From the NCBI GenBank assembly GCA_043776635.1, contig JAYVRA010000021.1, positions 1-64,000 of the forward strand: a stretch of DNA of 64,000 nt. Reading direction: 5' to 3'. The stretch's first letter is position 1; each line of letters opens with the position of its first letter. Positions 1-8,507 of the stretch are shown here, piece by piece. Both the position numbers and the translations under genes were made by a program. The stretch is from JANMEX01 sp043776635 (GTDB lineage: Bacteria; Pseudomonadota; Alphaproteobacteria; Rhizobiales; Rhizobiaceae). Under the pieces are notes generated by a model. That model did not search any database. It was not told the DNA's origin and worked only from the letters and a program-made list of their open reading frames with translations.

Positions 1-130
1 GAAGTCATATCGTGCGGGGCGCAAGAGTAGCGCAACCCACTGCAATACCCGCGCTTCCGGAGAAGCGCCCCGCTTCCACTTTTTTTGAAGATCGCCAGAG
101 GGGGGACTCCGTGGCGGGGGGGTATCCACC

Positions 131-159
131 AAAAAAAGCGGCCCGTAAGGACCGCTTTT
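131..159 (-). terminator. Rho-independent terminator of sciP
   Basis: An inverted repeat (aaaagcgg...ccgctttt around a short GTAA loop region) is followed, on the minus strand, by a run of seven T. It lies about 20 bases past the sciP stop codon, so it probably ends that transcript. Confidence 0.75.
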
Positions 160-179
160 CAAATCTCACACCAGCAAAA

Positions 180-455
180 CTAATGCCGGTATTGTTGAAT
201 GCGCGTCGTGCGCAGGCCAGCCAGTCCGTGCTCTTCAATTGATGCCTGCCATGAGAGGAACTCGTCCATGGTGAGCGCATAGCGCTTGCAGGCATCTTCC
301 AGGCTCAGAAGCCCGCCTCGAACGGCTGCGACAACTTCCGCCTTGCGGCGGATGACCCAACGGCGCGTGTTGGAAGGCGGAAGATCCGCAATCGTCAACG
401 GGCTGCCATCGGGACCGATTACATATTTAACTCTTGGTCGCATTAACTCGGTCAT
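180..455 (-). CDS. sciP: CtrA inhibitor SciP (DUF1153 family)
   Basis: This 91-residue protein matches the small, highly conserved SciP family of alphaproteobacteria. SciP binds DNA and the cell-cycle regulator CtrA and blocks CtrA-dependent transcription early in the cell cycle. Visible marks are the N-terminal VKYVIGPDGSPLTIADLPP segment and the following helix-turn-helix-like part (RKAEVVAAVRGGLLSLEDAC, then YALTMDEFLSW, about residues 36-70). Length and start agree with the family. The gene is alone, ends in a good terminator and is divergent from mnmA; the 259-bp gap between them should hold both promoters. Family identity is strong; the role is from family knowledge. Confidence 0.93.
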   Translation of the reverse strand: MTELMRPRVKYVIGPDGSPLTIADLPPSNTRRWVIRRKAEVVAAVRGGLLSLEDACKRYALTMDEFLSWQASIEEHGLAGLRTTRIQQYRH

Positions 456-714
456 CGTACTCTCTACTCAAACACACACTCAAAGACCTAACAAAACTAG
501 GCTACTGCATCAGCTTTAACAAAGAGCTAAAGAATTTGACCTGTTTTGAAACAGTTTGTGACGAATACCGGCGTATATGATGGTTTTTTGCACAATTTCT
601 CCCGGGGCGGCTTTTTCTCCAGTATTACCGCACTTGGCAAACCCGCCCCATTGAGACTATATGAAAGTCATAAATCAAATGAACAGACGGGCCTTGAACC
701 CGCCATGGGAATGA

Positions 715-1902
715 ATGATGAATAGTTTAGACCTACCAAAGCGACCTGAAGATACGCGCATCGTTGTGGCTATGTCCGGGGGTGTGGACAGTTCAGTTGT
801 GGCGGGCTTACTCAAAAATGAAGGTTATGATGTTGTCGGCGTGACGCTCCAGCTTTATGACCATGGCGCGGCGACGCATCGTGCCGGTTCGTGCTGCGCG
901 GGGCAGGACATTGACGATGCGCGGCGGGTTTGTGAAACGCTCGGCATTCCGCATTATGTGCTGGATTATGAGGCCAAATTCCGCGCTGCCGTGATTGATC
1001 CCTTTGCCGAAGCCTATGCCAACGGCGAAACACCGATCCCGTGCGTTTCGTGCAATCAGACCGTTAAATTTGCTGATTTGCTCGATACCGCCCGTCAGCT
1101 TGGCGCGGATGCGCTGGCGACCGGGCATTATATTCGCTCGCGCCAGAACGGCGAGCATCGTGCGCTGTATCGCCCTGTCGATGACAGCCGCGATCAGAGC
1201 TATTTCCTGTTCGCCACCACGCAGGAGCAGATCGATTATTTGCGTTTTCCTCTTGGCGGCATTGATAAGCCGGATGTACGCAAAATGGCTGAGGATATGG
1301 GCCTTGTCGTTGCCACTAAGCAGGATAGTCAGGACATTTGCTTTGTCCCGCAGGGCAAATATTCCGATGTGATTGCGAAGCTGCGTCCTAATGCGATTCA
1401 GGCCGGGGATATTATGCACCTTGATGGCCGTGTTTTGGGCCGGCATCAGGGCATTTTACATTACACCATCGGTCAGCGTCGCGGCATTGGCGTGGCGACT
1501 GGCGAGCCTTTGTTCGTCGTGCACCTTGATGCGGACAAAGCCCGGGTGATCGTCGGCCCGCGTGAAGCGCTGGAAACCCATAAGATAATTCTTCGCAATA
1601 TGAACTGGCTTGGCGATATCGCGCTGGAGGATATTCCAGCTTCCGGCATTGAGATGTTCGCCAAGGTCCGCTCCACCCGTGCGCCGAAGCCGGTGATTTT
1701 ACACCACGTTGATGGCATCACGTTTGTCGAGTTGCTCGACGGCGAAAGCGGCATCGCGCCGGGGCAGGCCTGCGTGCTTTACTCCGATGACGGTAACGAA
1801 GCCCGCGTGTTTGGCGGCGGGTTTATTGCACGCTCGGAACGGGCAGCCGGAGCCGAGGCGATGTTGAGCAAGCTGGAAGCTGTGGGTATTGCGGCGGAGT
1901 AG
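715..1902 (+). CDS. mnmA: tRNA-specific 2-thiouridylase MnmA
   Basis: MnmA adds sulfur to uridine 34 of tRNA-Lys, -Glu and -Gln in the cytoplasm, using ATP and a sulfur relay. The PP-loop SGGVDSS lies at residues 21-27. The two catalytic cysteines are visible as Cys113 in SCNQTVKF and Cys209 in SQDICFV, and the TGHY motif is present. At 395 residues it is somewhat longer than the E. coli enzyme, as usual in alphaproteobacteria. Two ATG codons are adjacent at 715 and 718; a weak GGGA lies five bases upstream. It is monocistronic as far as can be seen; the next gene has a different base composition. Confidence 0.96.
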   Translation: MMNSLDLPKRPEDTRIVVAMSGGVDSSVVAGLLKNEGYDVVGVTLQLYDHGAATHRAGSCCAGQDIDDARRVCETLGIPHYVLDYEAKFRAAVIDPFAEAYANGETPIPCVSCNQTVKFADLLDTARQLGADALATGHYIRSRQNGEHRALYRPVDDSRDQSYFLFATTQEQIDYLRFPLGGIDKPDVRKMAEDMGLVVATKQDSQDICFVPQGKYSDVIAKLRPNAIQAGDIMHLDGRVLGRHQGILHYTIGQRRGIGVATGEPLFVVHLDADKARVIVGPREALETHKIILRNMNWLGDIALEDIPASGIEMFAKVRSTRAPKPVILHHVDGITFVELLDGESGIAPGQACVLYSDDGNEARVFGGGFIARSERAAGAEAMLSKLEAVGIAAE

Positions 1903-2013
1903 TTTTATGCCGCACACCCGCCTAAGCCTCCGGTTGTAAAAATTGTTGACTTCTTTCCTTTAGAGGACCAGCATCTTGACGGGCGCATCACCTTTTCGAG
2001 GGGGGCGAAGTGC

Positions 2014-4110
2014 ATGGAAGACGAGAAAAAAACGAAAAGACAGTTAGTCATCGTTGTTCACGGTGTCGGCGTGAAGGAAGCAGGCATTAGCGCCGACATG
2101 CTTTCAACCGCGCTGGATGAAAAACCTGAAGAAGCCGATAAGGCAACACGTAAATCAATATCGCACGCCAGGCTAAAGCCGCACTCGAGCGATGATTTTT
2201 ATCTGCGCGAACTTGGAATGTATAATAATGGTGGCAAGCGGCAGCTGTTTCCAGCGCGCATCAGACGCTATCGTTATAATGACTCTAGTGGCAAGTTGTT
2301 GGAGGAGCGGGTGATTGCCGACTTCTATTGGGGCGATATCACCAACATTGCCACAGGCATCGTCGGGCTGTTTTTAGGTATATTAAAAACCATTCTGGGT
2401 CTTTGCCATATTGTGCGCGAAAATGCTTTGAGCGTTTTTCATGGCGACGGTTTTAACAGATACGTCCGGAAAGTGGCTAACTCGGCCGCCTTGGTTATCC
2501 ATGGGCCGATTGCGGCGATCAATGTTGTTTTGGTCTTAGGCGTCCTGATAAATGCCGCCTGTGGTGTCATAGACGGGCCGATGCGCGATAGCGCATTAAA
2601 AATCTCACCATGGCTCACGATTTCTATTTCGTTTGTGGCCGGGTTTGGTGTTATGCGCCAGTCCAGTGTTTACCTCACACGTTGGTTTGCTTGTTGGGCC
2701 GTCATCACATCGCTTGTCCTTGCGGCTATAGTACTTGTTTGGCCGTTGCCAGACGAAGCCGTGCCAAATTCGGTATTTCGGTTGATTGACGAGGCGCTTC
2801 AAAACCAAGTGTGTGATGCCAAGAGTATGGAAACCAACGAGCTTTGCAAGAGTGCCTATGAGGGCGTGCTGGCCCACGGATTACGGCTCGTGGGTTTAAT
2901 GGGCATAGCCTGGGTTTGGGTGGTTCTGGCGAATATTGGTGTCGCATGTATGGAAGTCAGGCGTTATATTTTGGGTGGAAGCCGTGAAACGCCATCGCTT
3001 GTGTCCGCATCTATAGCGCTGATGAGTATGTTGTGGATTATCCTTTGCGCAGCAGTCTGGGCTTCAATAATGAAGCTCCCAGCCGTCATTCTCCCGCCTA
3101 ACATACAGCTCCAACCGATACTTGGCACTGTCGGTTATGCGATCTTTGCGCTTTTCGTTATCGTTGTGGCAGGTTTGCTGGTGTTTTTGATGAACAAAAG
3201 GTGGGCGGCATCTTTCGACCTTGATAGCTATATTACGCCGGACAACGCTGATGCTGCCGGTGCACTGGCTAACCAACATCGCATAATAATGTCGCGATAC
3301 ATGATTTGCGCCATTCGGGGCTTTTTGTTTTTGTTTGCCTTTTCATCCATCGCCGGTACGCTTTTTCTTTCCGGCTTTTTGCAAAGCAGAGCAGGCGTTC
3401 TCACACCAATTGAAGATCTTATGCATCGTTATTTCGGGCAAATTCTCGCAGGGCTTGCTGTTTTTTCAAGTGTACTCTTCGCATTCGGCCAGCAGCAGCT
3501 TCGCGCGGGGTTAGGTATTGCTATCGATGTCATTACGTGGCTCAATGATGAGTCTTGGGGCTCGCGAGAACGCCAAACGAACGAGACAAGACTATTTGCC
3601 GAACGTTGGTTTCCAAGGCTGCTGAATGCCGGAAGCGGGGTTAAGAACCATGGTTATTGGCGCAGGGAGCGTATCAAAAACCGGCTCAAAGTGATGATGT
3701 CGAAACTGATACGCGACGAACAACCAAATGAAATTTATTTTGTTTCGCACAGCCAGGGCACAGTAGTTGCCATGGATGTAATTAATGAGCTCGGTGCTGA
3801 ATGGCTTAAGAAGTTACCGGAGGATGCCACACTGAATTTGGTTACTATGGGCTCTCCCTATATCCACGTACACCGTCACTATTTTCCCCATGCTTTCCCC
3901 GCTGTTAGCGAGATGAAAAATTTGGCACCTGTCACGGGGGGTGGCGTACTTACGGGCTGGATAAATATTTTCCGTATAGACGATTTTGTCGGAACCCACA
4001 TCGATCCGGTGGGGCAGTGGCCGCAGGAAAACCCCGTTCCGGCAAATGGTCACACCTATTACTGGATAGACGAAAATGTGTTCCCACTGTTGAAGCGCTT
4101 TTTGGGGTGA
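2014..4110 (+). CDS. Multi-pass membrane protein with alpha/beta-hydrolase-like ends
   Basis: I do not recognise a named family. The 698-residue protein starts with a beta-strand/oxyanion-like segment (LVIVVHGVG, residues 11-19). It then has about eight or nine hydrophobic spans (roughly residues 110-500) and ends in a soluble domain with the nucleophile-elbow motif VSHSQG, Ser at about residue 580, followed by MGSPY. This looks like a lipase or serine hydrolase fold split by a membrane domain. Such proteins occur sporadically in proteobacteria with no known function. A purine-rich GAGGGGGGCGA just upstream supports the ATG. Base composition looks more AT-rich than mnmA and the aminotransferase gene, suggesting acquisition. 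Substrate unknown. Confidence 0.75.
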   Translation: MEDEKKTKRQLVIVVHGVGVKEAGISADMLSTALDEKPEEADKATRKSISHARLKPHSSDDFYLRELGMYNNGGKRQLFPARIRRYRYNDSSGKLLEERVIADFYWGDITNIATGIVGLFLGILKTILGLCHIVRENALSVFHGDGFNRYVRKVANSAALVIHGPIAAINVVLVLGVLINAACGVIDGPMRDSALKISPWLTISISFVAGFGVMRQSSVYLTRWFACWAVITSLVLAAIVLVWPLPDEAVPNSVFRLIDEALQNQVCDAKSMETNELCKSAYEGVLAHGLRLVGLMGIAWVWVVLANIGVACMEVRRYILGGSRETPSLVSASIALMSMLWIILCAAVWASIMKLPAVILPPNIQLQPILGTVGYAIFALFVIVVAGLLVFLMNKRWAASFDLDSYITPDNADAAGALANQHRIIMSRYMICAIRGFLFLFAFSSIAGTLFLSGFLQSRAGVLTPIEDLMHRYFGQILAGLAVFSSVLFAFGQQQLRAGLGIAIDVITWLNDESWGSRERQTNETRLFAERWFPRLLNAGSGVKNHGYWRRERIKNRLKVMMSKLIRDEQPNEIYFVSHSQGTVVAMDVINELGAEWLKKLPEDATLNLVTMGSPYIHVHRHYFPHAFPAVSEMKNLAPVTGGGVLTGWINIFRIDDFVGTHIDPVGQWPQENPVPANGHTYYWIDENVFPLLKRFLG

Positions 4111-4113
4111 GGT

Positions 4114-5250
4114 TTAAGCCCGCTTGCGCACCGCGCCTTGGTGGAACTCGCCTATCGCATCAATGATGCGGTCCTGATCGACTACATCCAAATAAGGATG
4201 CATCGGCAGGCACAGGATTCGTTTTGGAAGCTCTTCGGAAACGGGCAGGCCGCCGGGCGCCAGCGTGTATTTCTTATAGGCGATTTGCTGGTGCAGTGGC
4301 TTGACGTAGTAAATCACCGACGGTATGCCTTGGCTTTGCAAGGATGCCTTAAGCCCGTCGCGGTCTTCAGATTCGATGGCATATTGCGCGAAGGCTGAGC
4401 GCGAGTGGTAATCGACACGGGCGGTTTTAACGATGCCAGCCAAACCATCGGCGTAGCGCTTGGCTATATCCTGGCGGGCCAGCATTTCGTCTTCCAATAT
4501 CGCCAGCTTCTCGATGAGGATTGCGGCCTGAATGGTGTCGAGGCGTGAGTTCAGCCCGACGCGGATGTTGTCATATTGGGTTTCACCTTTGCCGTGGAAG
4601 GCGAACGAGCGCAGCGCATCAGCCAAGGCATCATCATTGGTGAACATCGCTCCGCCGTCGCCGTAGCAGCCCAAAGGCTTGGCCGGATAAAAGCTGGTAG
4701 AGGCGACATCACCAAACGCGCCGCACATTTTACTGTGACGCGAGCCGCCTATGGCTTGCGCTGCATCTTCGATGATGATGAGGCCTTCCTTGGCGGCGAT
4801 AGATTCAAGCATTTCATAGTCAGCGGCAAGGCCGAATAGATCCACGGGAATGATGGCTTTAGGGTTTAGCCGGCCTTCAGCGCGGATGGCGGTGATGGCG
4901 GCTTGTAATTGTTCGGTGTTGAGATTGTAGGTGTCCGGATCAACATCAATAAACACCGGTTCGGCGCCCGCCAGTGCGACAACTTCGGCAGTCGCCGCGA
5001 AGGTAAAGCTCGGGCAGAATACAGCATCGCCGCGACCAATGCCGTGGGCAAAAAGTGGTAACAGCAACGCATCCGTGCCGTTAGCGCACGCGATGACGTG
5101 CTTTACTCCGACATATTTCGCCAATTGGCGCTCAAATTCGGCGACTTCCGGGCCTAGAATATATTTGCCTTCACGAATAACTTTTGAAACGGCATGGTCG
5201 ATTTTGTTGCTGATGCGCGCGCGCTGCGCCGCAAGGTCAATGAATTGCAT
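4114..5250 (-). CDS. DegT/DnrJ/EryC1/StrS-family sugar aminotransferase
   Basis: A PLP-dependent aminotransferase of 378 residues. It resembles WbpE/WlbC, which aminates a UDP-3-keto-hexuronic acid during synthesis of diacetamido sugars for surface polysaccharide. The PLP-binding lysine is Lys191 in SFYPAKPLG, preceded by the EDAAQAIGG strand that contacts the cofactor ring. The IDLAAQ start and the NSRLDTIQAAIL segment are typical. The stop codon lies only a few bases from the stop of the membrane hydrolase on the other strand. The Gfo/Idh/MocA gene upstream, on the same strand, encodes the likely preceding dehydrogenase, although a repeat-like element separates the two. The exact sugar is not determined. 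Confidence 0.9.
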   Translation of the reverse strand: MQFIDLAAQRARISNKIDHAVSKVIREGKYILGPEVAEFERQLAKYVGVKHVIACANGTDALLLPLFAHGIGRGDAVFCPSFTFAATAEVVALAGAEPVFIDVDPDTYNLNTEQLQAAITAIRAEGRLNPKAIIPVDLFGLAADYEMLESIAAKEGLIIIEDAAQAIGGSRHSKMCGAFGDVASTSFYPAKPLGCYGDGGAMFTNDDALADALRSFAFHGKGETQYDNIRVGLNSRLDTIQAAILIEKLAILEDEMLARQDIAKRYADGLAGIVKTARVDYHSRSAFAQYAIESEDRDGLKASLQSQGIPSVIYYVKPLHQQIAYKKYTLAPGGLPVSEELPKRILCLPMHPYLDVVDQDRIIDAIGEFHQGAVRKRA

Positions 5251-5383
5251 TGAAAAACTCGATTATTGTTATTGTTTACCGGCAAATCACCGTTCCGCGT
5301 TAGTTTTCTTATAGAGACATTTACAGATGTTTGCCAGTGGACGAGAGGTCACACAATTCACTCATATGTTACAGGGCGTGATT

Positions 5384-5528
5384 GGTGTCTGTCCGAAAAC
5401 CCGCTGCGGCGGGCAACTGGTGCAGTTTTCTACCGCTTCCGGTGCTCACCTACCTAAACGTACGCTCCGCTCAGGTTCTCGAAAACCATACCATTTGACT
5501 CACCGCAGCGAGTTTTGGGCTAGACCCT
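5384..5528. repeat. Imperfect inverted-repeat element between two sugar genes
   Basis: The ends form an imperfect inverted repeat: about 5385-5409 (gtct, then ccgaaaacccgctgcgg) against 5503-5526 (ccgcagcgagttttggg, then ctagac). An inner palindrome-like part lies around 5435-5475. Its modular build resembles dispersed intergenic elements of rhizobial genomes. Only one copy is in this window. Confidence 0.55.
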
Positions 5529-6480
5529 AATCGTGCAGTACAGTCCCGGCGGTCAATATCTCCAACACGCGGATCGCCTCTTCGCCGCCCGTGCGCGGCT
5601 CGGCGCGGGTGCGGATGCAATCGATGAAGTGCCGGACTTCGGCGGTCAACGGCATGCCTTGCGCAATGGGCACATAGTGTGGCTCTTCAGCGGTAAAAGC
5701 CCATTGGCCATTGTCCTGCCAGACGGCGTGGCGATAAACCGCCAGCTTCTTGTCCCAATTCTCACCATCGTCAAACACCGCCATTGCCTTGGTGCCGACA
5801 ACAGTGAGGCGACGCTCGCGGTAGGGATTCAGGCGCGAGGTGAAGAGATGCGAGCGAATGCCGCTTGGAAACTTCATGTGGACATGGGCAAAGTCAGACA
5901 GATGGTCCAGAAGCGCTGCGCCTTCGCCGCGCACTTCGCTTGGCGCTTCGCCGGTTATGGCCAAAATCATCGACAAATCATGCGGGGCCAAATCCCAGAG
6001 CGCATCATTTTCGGTATGGAATTTACCAAGGCCCAAGCGGTGCGAATGGATATAGCGCACATCGCCGAGGTCGCCCGATGCAATCAACTCTTGTAGTTTT
6101 TCAAATGCCGGATGGAAGCGCAGCACGTGACCAACCATGAAGACGCGCTTGGCGTCCCGCGCGGTTTGAACGGACGCTTTGGCGTCAGCAACAGAAAGTG
6201 CGATGGGCTTTTCCACCAGTACATCCTTGCCGGCTTTGACGGCCCGCATGGCAGCGGCGGCGTGGAATTGCGGTGGCAGAGCCATGATGATGGCTTCAAT
6301 GTCTGTCCGGTCGAAGATTTCGTCGCTATCCACGGCAATGCAGCTGTTTTCTGCAGCAAATCCTTGGGCGCGCGCAAGATTCATGTCGGAGACTGCGTAA
6401 AGTGCGCCCAGACTTTTTAACGTGCGAATGTGGTTGCCGCCCCAATAGCCGCAACCGAGAACGGCGATGCGTGGTGTCAT
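5527..6480 (-). CDS. Gfo/Idh/MocA-family oxidoreductase (WbpB/WlbA-like)
   Basis: An NAD(P)-dependent sugar dehydrogenase of about 317 residues. The Rossmann motif is at the N-terminus (AVLGCGYWGGNHIR) and the catalytic-domain signature EKPIALS is present, followed by the conserved GHVLRFHPAF and WDLAPHDLSM segments. These match the UDP-N-acetyl-glucosaminuronate 3-dehydrogenase type that works with a WbpE-like aminotransferase. That fits the aminotransferase gene 280 bases downstream. An in-frame ATG ten codons upstream (6510) is possible, but its GGAG is only one base from the ATG, and the family usually begins just before the Rossmann strand. The sugar substrate is inferred from the pairing only. 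Confidence 0.86.
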   Translation of the reverse strand: MTPRIAVLGCGYWGGNHIRTLKSLGALYAVSDMNLARAQGFAAENSCIAVDSDEIFDRTDIEAIIMALPPQFHAAAAMRAVKAGKDVLVEKPIALSVADAKASVQTARDAKRVFMVGHVLRFHPAFEKLQELIASGDLGDVRYIHSHRLGLGKFHTENDALWDLAPHDLSMILAITGEAPSEVRGEGAALLDHLSDFAHVHMKFPSGIRSHLFTSRLNPYRERRLTVVGTKAMAVFDDGENWDKKLAVYRHAVWQDNGQWAFTAEEPHYVPIAQGMPLTAEVRHFIDCIRTRAEPRTGGEEAIRVLEILTAGTVLHD

Positions 6481-6604
6481 GTGATATTTAGCTCGATAAA
6501 CATACTCCAATTCTCATATCGGCGTCCGGAAGCAAGGGCAAGCTATGCAAAGGTCGCGGACCGTTAAATCTAGCAAGGCAAACCTATTTCTGCCTATCAA
6601 TCGC

Positions 6605-6633
6605 TTGACAGTGCTTGCACTCCCACCTTATAC
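6605..6633 (+). promoter_or_regulatory. Sigma-70 type promoter of tRNA-Met
   Basis: TTGACA (6605-6610) and TTATAC (6628-6633) are separated by 17 bases, 44 bases before the tRNA. This is close to the housekeeping consensus. Confidence 0.7.
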
Positions 6634-6677
6634 CCGCGCCAATTCTGCGGTTCGACTTATGTCTTCCCGCGTCTCGT

Positions 6678-6753
6678 GGCGAGATAGCTCAGTTGGTAGA
6701 GCACAGGAATCATAATCCTTAGGTCGGGGGTTCGAGTCCCTCTCTCGCTACCA
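6678..6753 (+). tRNA. tRNA-Met (CAT), elongator type
   Basis: A 76-base cloverleaf can be folded: acceptor GGCGAGA with TCTCGCT, D-arm AGCTCAGTTGGTAGAGC, anticodon loop ATCATAA with anticodon CAT, T-arm with GTTCGAGTC, and an encoded CCA end. The sequence is close to elongator tRNA-Met of other alphaproteobacteria. The closing base pair of the anticodon stem is a C-U mismatch and the first acceptor pair is G-U. An AUA-reading tRNA-Ile2 also has CAT, but the body favours Met. Confidence 0.92.
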
Positions 6754-6831
6754 TTTTCCTAAATTTGTTATCCACGGGCATGTGATTGATGGTATAAGAC
6801 TATCAATCGGGCTTTTATGTGCGGGCTGTGC

Positions 6832-7052
6832 GGGTCTGGACCTGACAATTTTGGCGAAATGGTCGAGTTGATTTTCGGCGATTGCGTTGTCGCAAAAGCC
6901 GAAAAGCGCCCGGTTTGGGCATCAACAAACAACTGACTGCACTTTGAGGCGTCAAACAGTTTGAACGGGCCCTAAGCCCGTCCTGCACTGTTTTCCTAGC
7001 ATAGTTTCGCCATTCGCCTGCCATTTCATCAAAATTAACAGGTCCAGTCCCT
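6832..7052. repeat. Dispersed inverted-repeat element, copy 1
   Basis: First of four related elements in this window. The left end (gggtctggacctg, then cgaaatggtcgag) is matched inversely by the right end (ccatttcatcaaaattaaca, then ggtcca). The interior shares the cgtcaaacagtttgaacggg block with copies 2 and 4, and the cggcgattgcgttgtcgcaaa block with copy 3. It sits between tRNA-Met and the small heat-shock gene. The weak minus-strand reading frame inside is discussed as a finding. Confidence 0.85.
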
Positions 7053-7070
7053 TGTCATTTGCGCCAAATG

Positions 7071-7098
7071 AAAAAGGCGGCACTTTGCAGCACCGCCC
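7071..7098 (-). terminator. Terminator of the small heat-shock gene
   Basis: A GC-rich stem (gggcggtgc...gtgccgcc on the minus strand) is followed by five T, about 25 bases beyond the hsp20 stop codon. Confidence 0.7.
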
Positions 7099-7123
7099 GA
7101 TTTTAATCATCAAATTGCCAGCT

Positions 7124-7597
7124 TTATTTTGTGGCAACCTTAGCATCGATCTGCTTAGGGGCTTTAACGTTCAACGCTGCAATTTCGATTTTACGCGGCT
7201 TTAGTTCTTGTGGAACTTCGCGCTTGAGATCAATGTGGAGCAGGCCGTTTTTCAAATGCGCACCGCGCACTTCGACGTGATCGGCTAGTTGGAAGCGGCG
7301 CTCGAAAGCGCGGCTGGCGATGCCGCGATGGAGCATTTCGACAGTTTCAGAGACTTCCGTTTCCACACGAACACTTTTCACCAAAAGCACATTGCGGTTG
7401 GACTCGATTTCAATTTCATCTTCGCCAAAACCGGCCACAGCCATTGTGATGCGATAGGCATTTTCGCCTGTTTTTTCAATGTTGTAGGGAGGATAGGTCT
7501 GCGCATTATCGGGCTGGGCAAGTGAATCCAGCATCGTAAACATGCGGTCAAAACCAACAGTGGAGCGGTAGAGCGGGGAAAAATCAACGTGACGCAT
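7124..7597 (-). CDS. Hsp20-family small heat-shock protein (IbpA-like)
   Basis: An ATP-independent holdase chaperone of 157 residues. The N-terminus (SPLYRSTVGFDRMFTMLD) is the IbpA type. The alpha-crystallin domain spans about residues 35-135 with the conserved YRITMAVAGF and ERRFQLADHVEVRGAHLKNGLL segments; the last ends in the A.L.NGLL signature. A GAAGGAGAA ribosome site precedes the ATG. It is probably heat-regulated at two levels: an RpoH-like promoter and a ROSE-type thermometer in the leader (both listed). A terminator follows, so it is a single-gene unit. Confidence 0.95.
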   Translation of the reverse strand: MRHVDFSPLYRSTVGFDRMFTMLDSLAQPDNAQTYPPYNIEKTGENAYRITMAVAGFGEDEIEIESNRNVLLVKSVRVETEVSETVEMLHRGIASRAFERRFQLADHVEVRGAHLKNGLLHIDLKREVPQELKPRKIEIAALNVKAPKQIDAKVATK

Positions 7598-7690
7598 AAA
7601 AGTTCTCCTTCAGAGCAACAATGTCATCCGCATTTGGCCCCCGTTTTGGCGGGCCGGAAGCGCGGCGCGGCCCCATCATGGCGACCGTAA
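7598..7690 (-). ncRNA. ROSE-like RNA thermometer in the hsp20 leader
   Basis: The leader of about 90 nt before the hsp20 start can form GC-rich hairpins (ggggcc...ggcccg; gcccgcc...cgggggc). The last stem-loop (7602-7619) pairs GTTGCTC with the ribosome site GGAGAAC, leaving one bulged G. The UUGCU motif facing the ribosome site with a bulged or mispaired G is the hallmark of ROSE elements, which melt on heating in rhizobial small heat-shock mRNAs. The fold was made by eye only. Confidence 0.6.
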
Positions 7691-7695
7691 AGCAG

Positions 7696-7724
7696 AGGTA
7701 AGAACCAGCTTTTTGCTTTTCAAG
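7696..7724 (-). promoter_or_regulatory. Possible RpoH (heat-shock sigma) promoter of hsp20
   Basis: On the minus strand CTTGAA (7719-7724) is followed after about 16 bases by CTTACCT (7696-7702). This fits the alphaproteobacterial RpoH pattern for the -35 box; the -10 box is weak. It would give a leader of roughly 90 nt. Confidence 0.4.
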
Positions 7725-7913
7725 AGGGGATCGAGATGTGATCGGCAAACGCTCGAAGATTGTAAGGAGATGATACGCAAACCACATGACTTCCAGCGAT
7801 AACGCGAATATGAACGGCAGATGAACACTCCCTTCTGACTTGGTTCAGATGAACTTGCATAAAACAAGTTCAGTAAAGGCCGGTTAACTTCCCCGGCCAT
7901 CACGGAGACTAAA

Positions 7914-8363
7914 ATGTTCACCTCATTATTGCGCCAATCAGCTGCTGCACTTGTCACCATCACAATGTTCGGTGCGGCCTCACCCGCACTTGCCGGTGGC
8001 TATCAAGACCCGCAGGTTATCTACGCAGAAAACGGTGACGACTATTCCGCTCCACAACGGTATTATGAGCAGGATGAGCAGCAGGACGAGTACAGCCTGT
8101 TATCGCCACGCGAAATTCTGTCCGGCCTGCGTCATCAAGGTTACGGTTCGGTACGAGAAATTTCACTCCGTGGTGATGAGTACCGCGTTGTTGCGGTGCG
8201 AAATAATGGTGCTGTTGTGCGCTTAAAAATCGATGGTCAATCAGGCGATATTCTTTCTGAACGCCGCATCGGCTGGGTCCGCAATACCGGCTACCAAAAC
8301 CACGTCCGGCCTTATCGCAATCAAGGCCTTACTATCCAATTCGGCTACAGCGCGATACGCTGA
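7914..8363 (+). CDS. Secreted PepSY-like protein
   Basis: A small exported protein of 149 residues. A signal peptide is clear: a short basic start, a hydrophobic core (AAALVTITMFGAA) and an ASPALA-G cleavage site near residue 27. The mature part has an acidic, Gln/Tyr-rich linker and then a PepSY-type fold (about residues 62-112; LSPREILSGLRHQGY, then VVRLKIDGQSGDIL). Such proteins are common in Hyphomicrobiales, are predicted periplasmic, and have no settled function; PepSY domains may inhibit proteases. It is divergent from hsp20 and ends in a strong terminator, so it is transcribed alone. Confidence 0.82.
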   Translation: MFTSLLRQSAAALVTITMFGAASPALAGGYQDPQVIYAENGDDYSAPQRYYEQDEQQDEYSLLSPREILSGLRHQGYGSVREISLRGDEYRVVAVRNNGAVVRLKIDGQSGDILSERRIGWVRNTGYQNHVRPYRNQGLTIQFGYSAIR

Positions 8364-8408
8364 GCGCCAAATCGGCCTGCAAGTAACGTCCCTTCCTTTC
8401 AGGCTGTA

Positions 8409-8460
8409 CCGGCCGGGAGCTAAAAGATTTGATATCTTTTGGCTCCCGGCCTTTTATTTT
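8409..8460 (+). terminator. Strong terminator after the PepSY-like gene
   Basis: A long stem (ggccgggagc...gctcccggcc) with a further inner pairing (aaaaga...tcttt) is followed by TTTTATTTT. It lies about 45 bases after the stop codon. Confidence 0.85.
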
Positions 8461-8507
8461 ATTGATAAACCCGTGTCATCTCTTTGACGTTTGCGTCACT
8501 CATTGCT

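Noticed and set aside
5..295. A 96-codon minus-strand frame at the left edge
   Set aside because: It runs across the sciP terminator and overlaps sciP in another frame; no resemblance to a protein family.
808..1446. A 212-codon minus-strand frame inside mnmA
   Set aside because: It is exactly antisense to conserved mnmA codons and has no recognisable motif.
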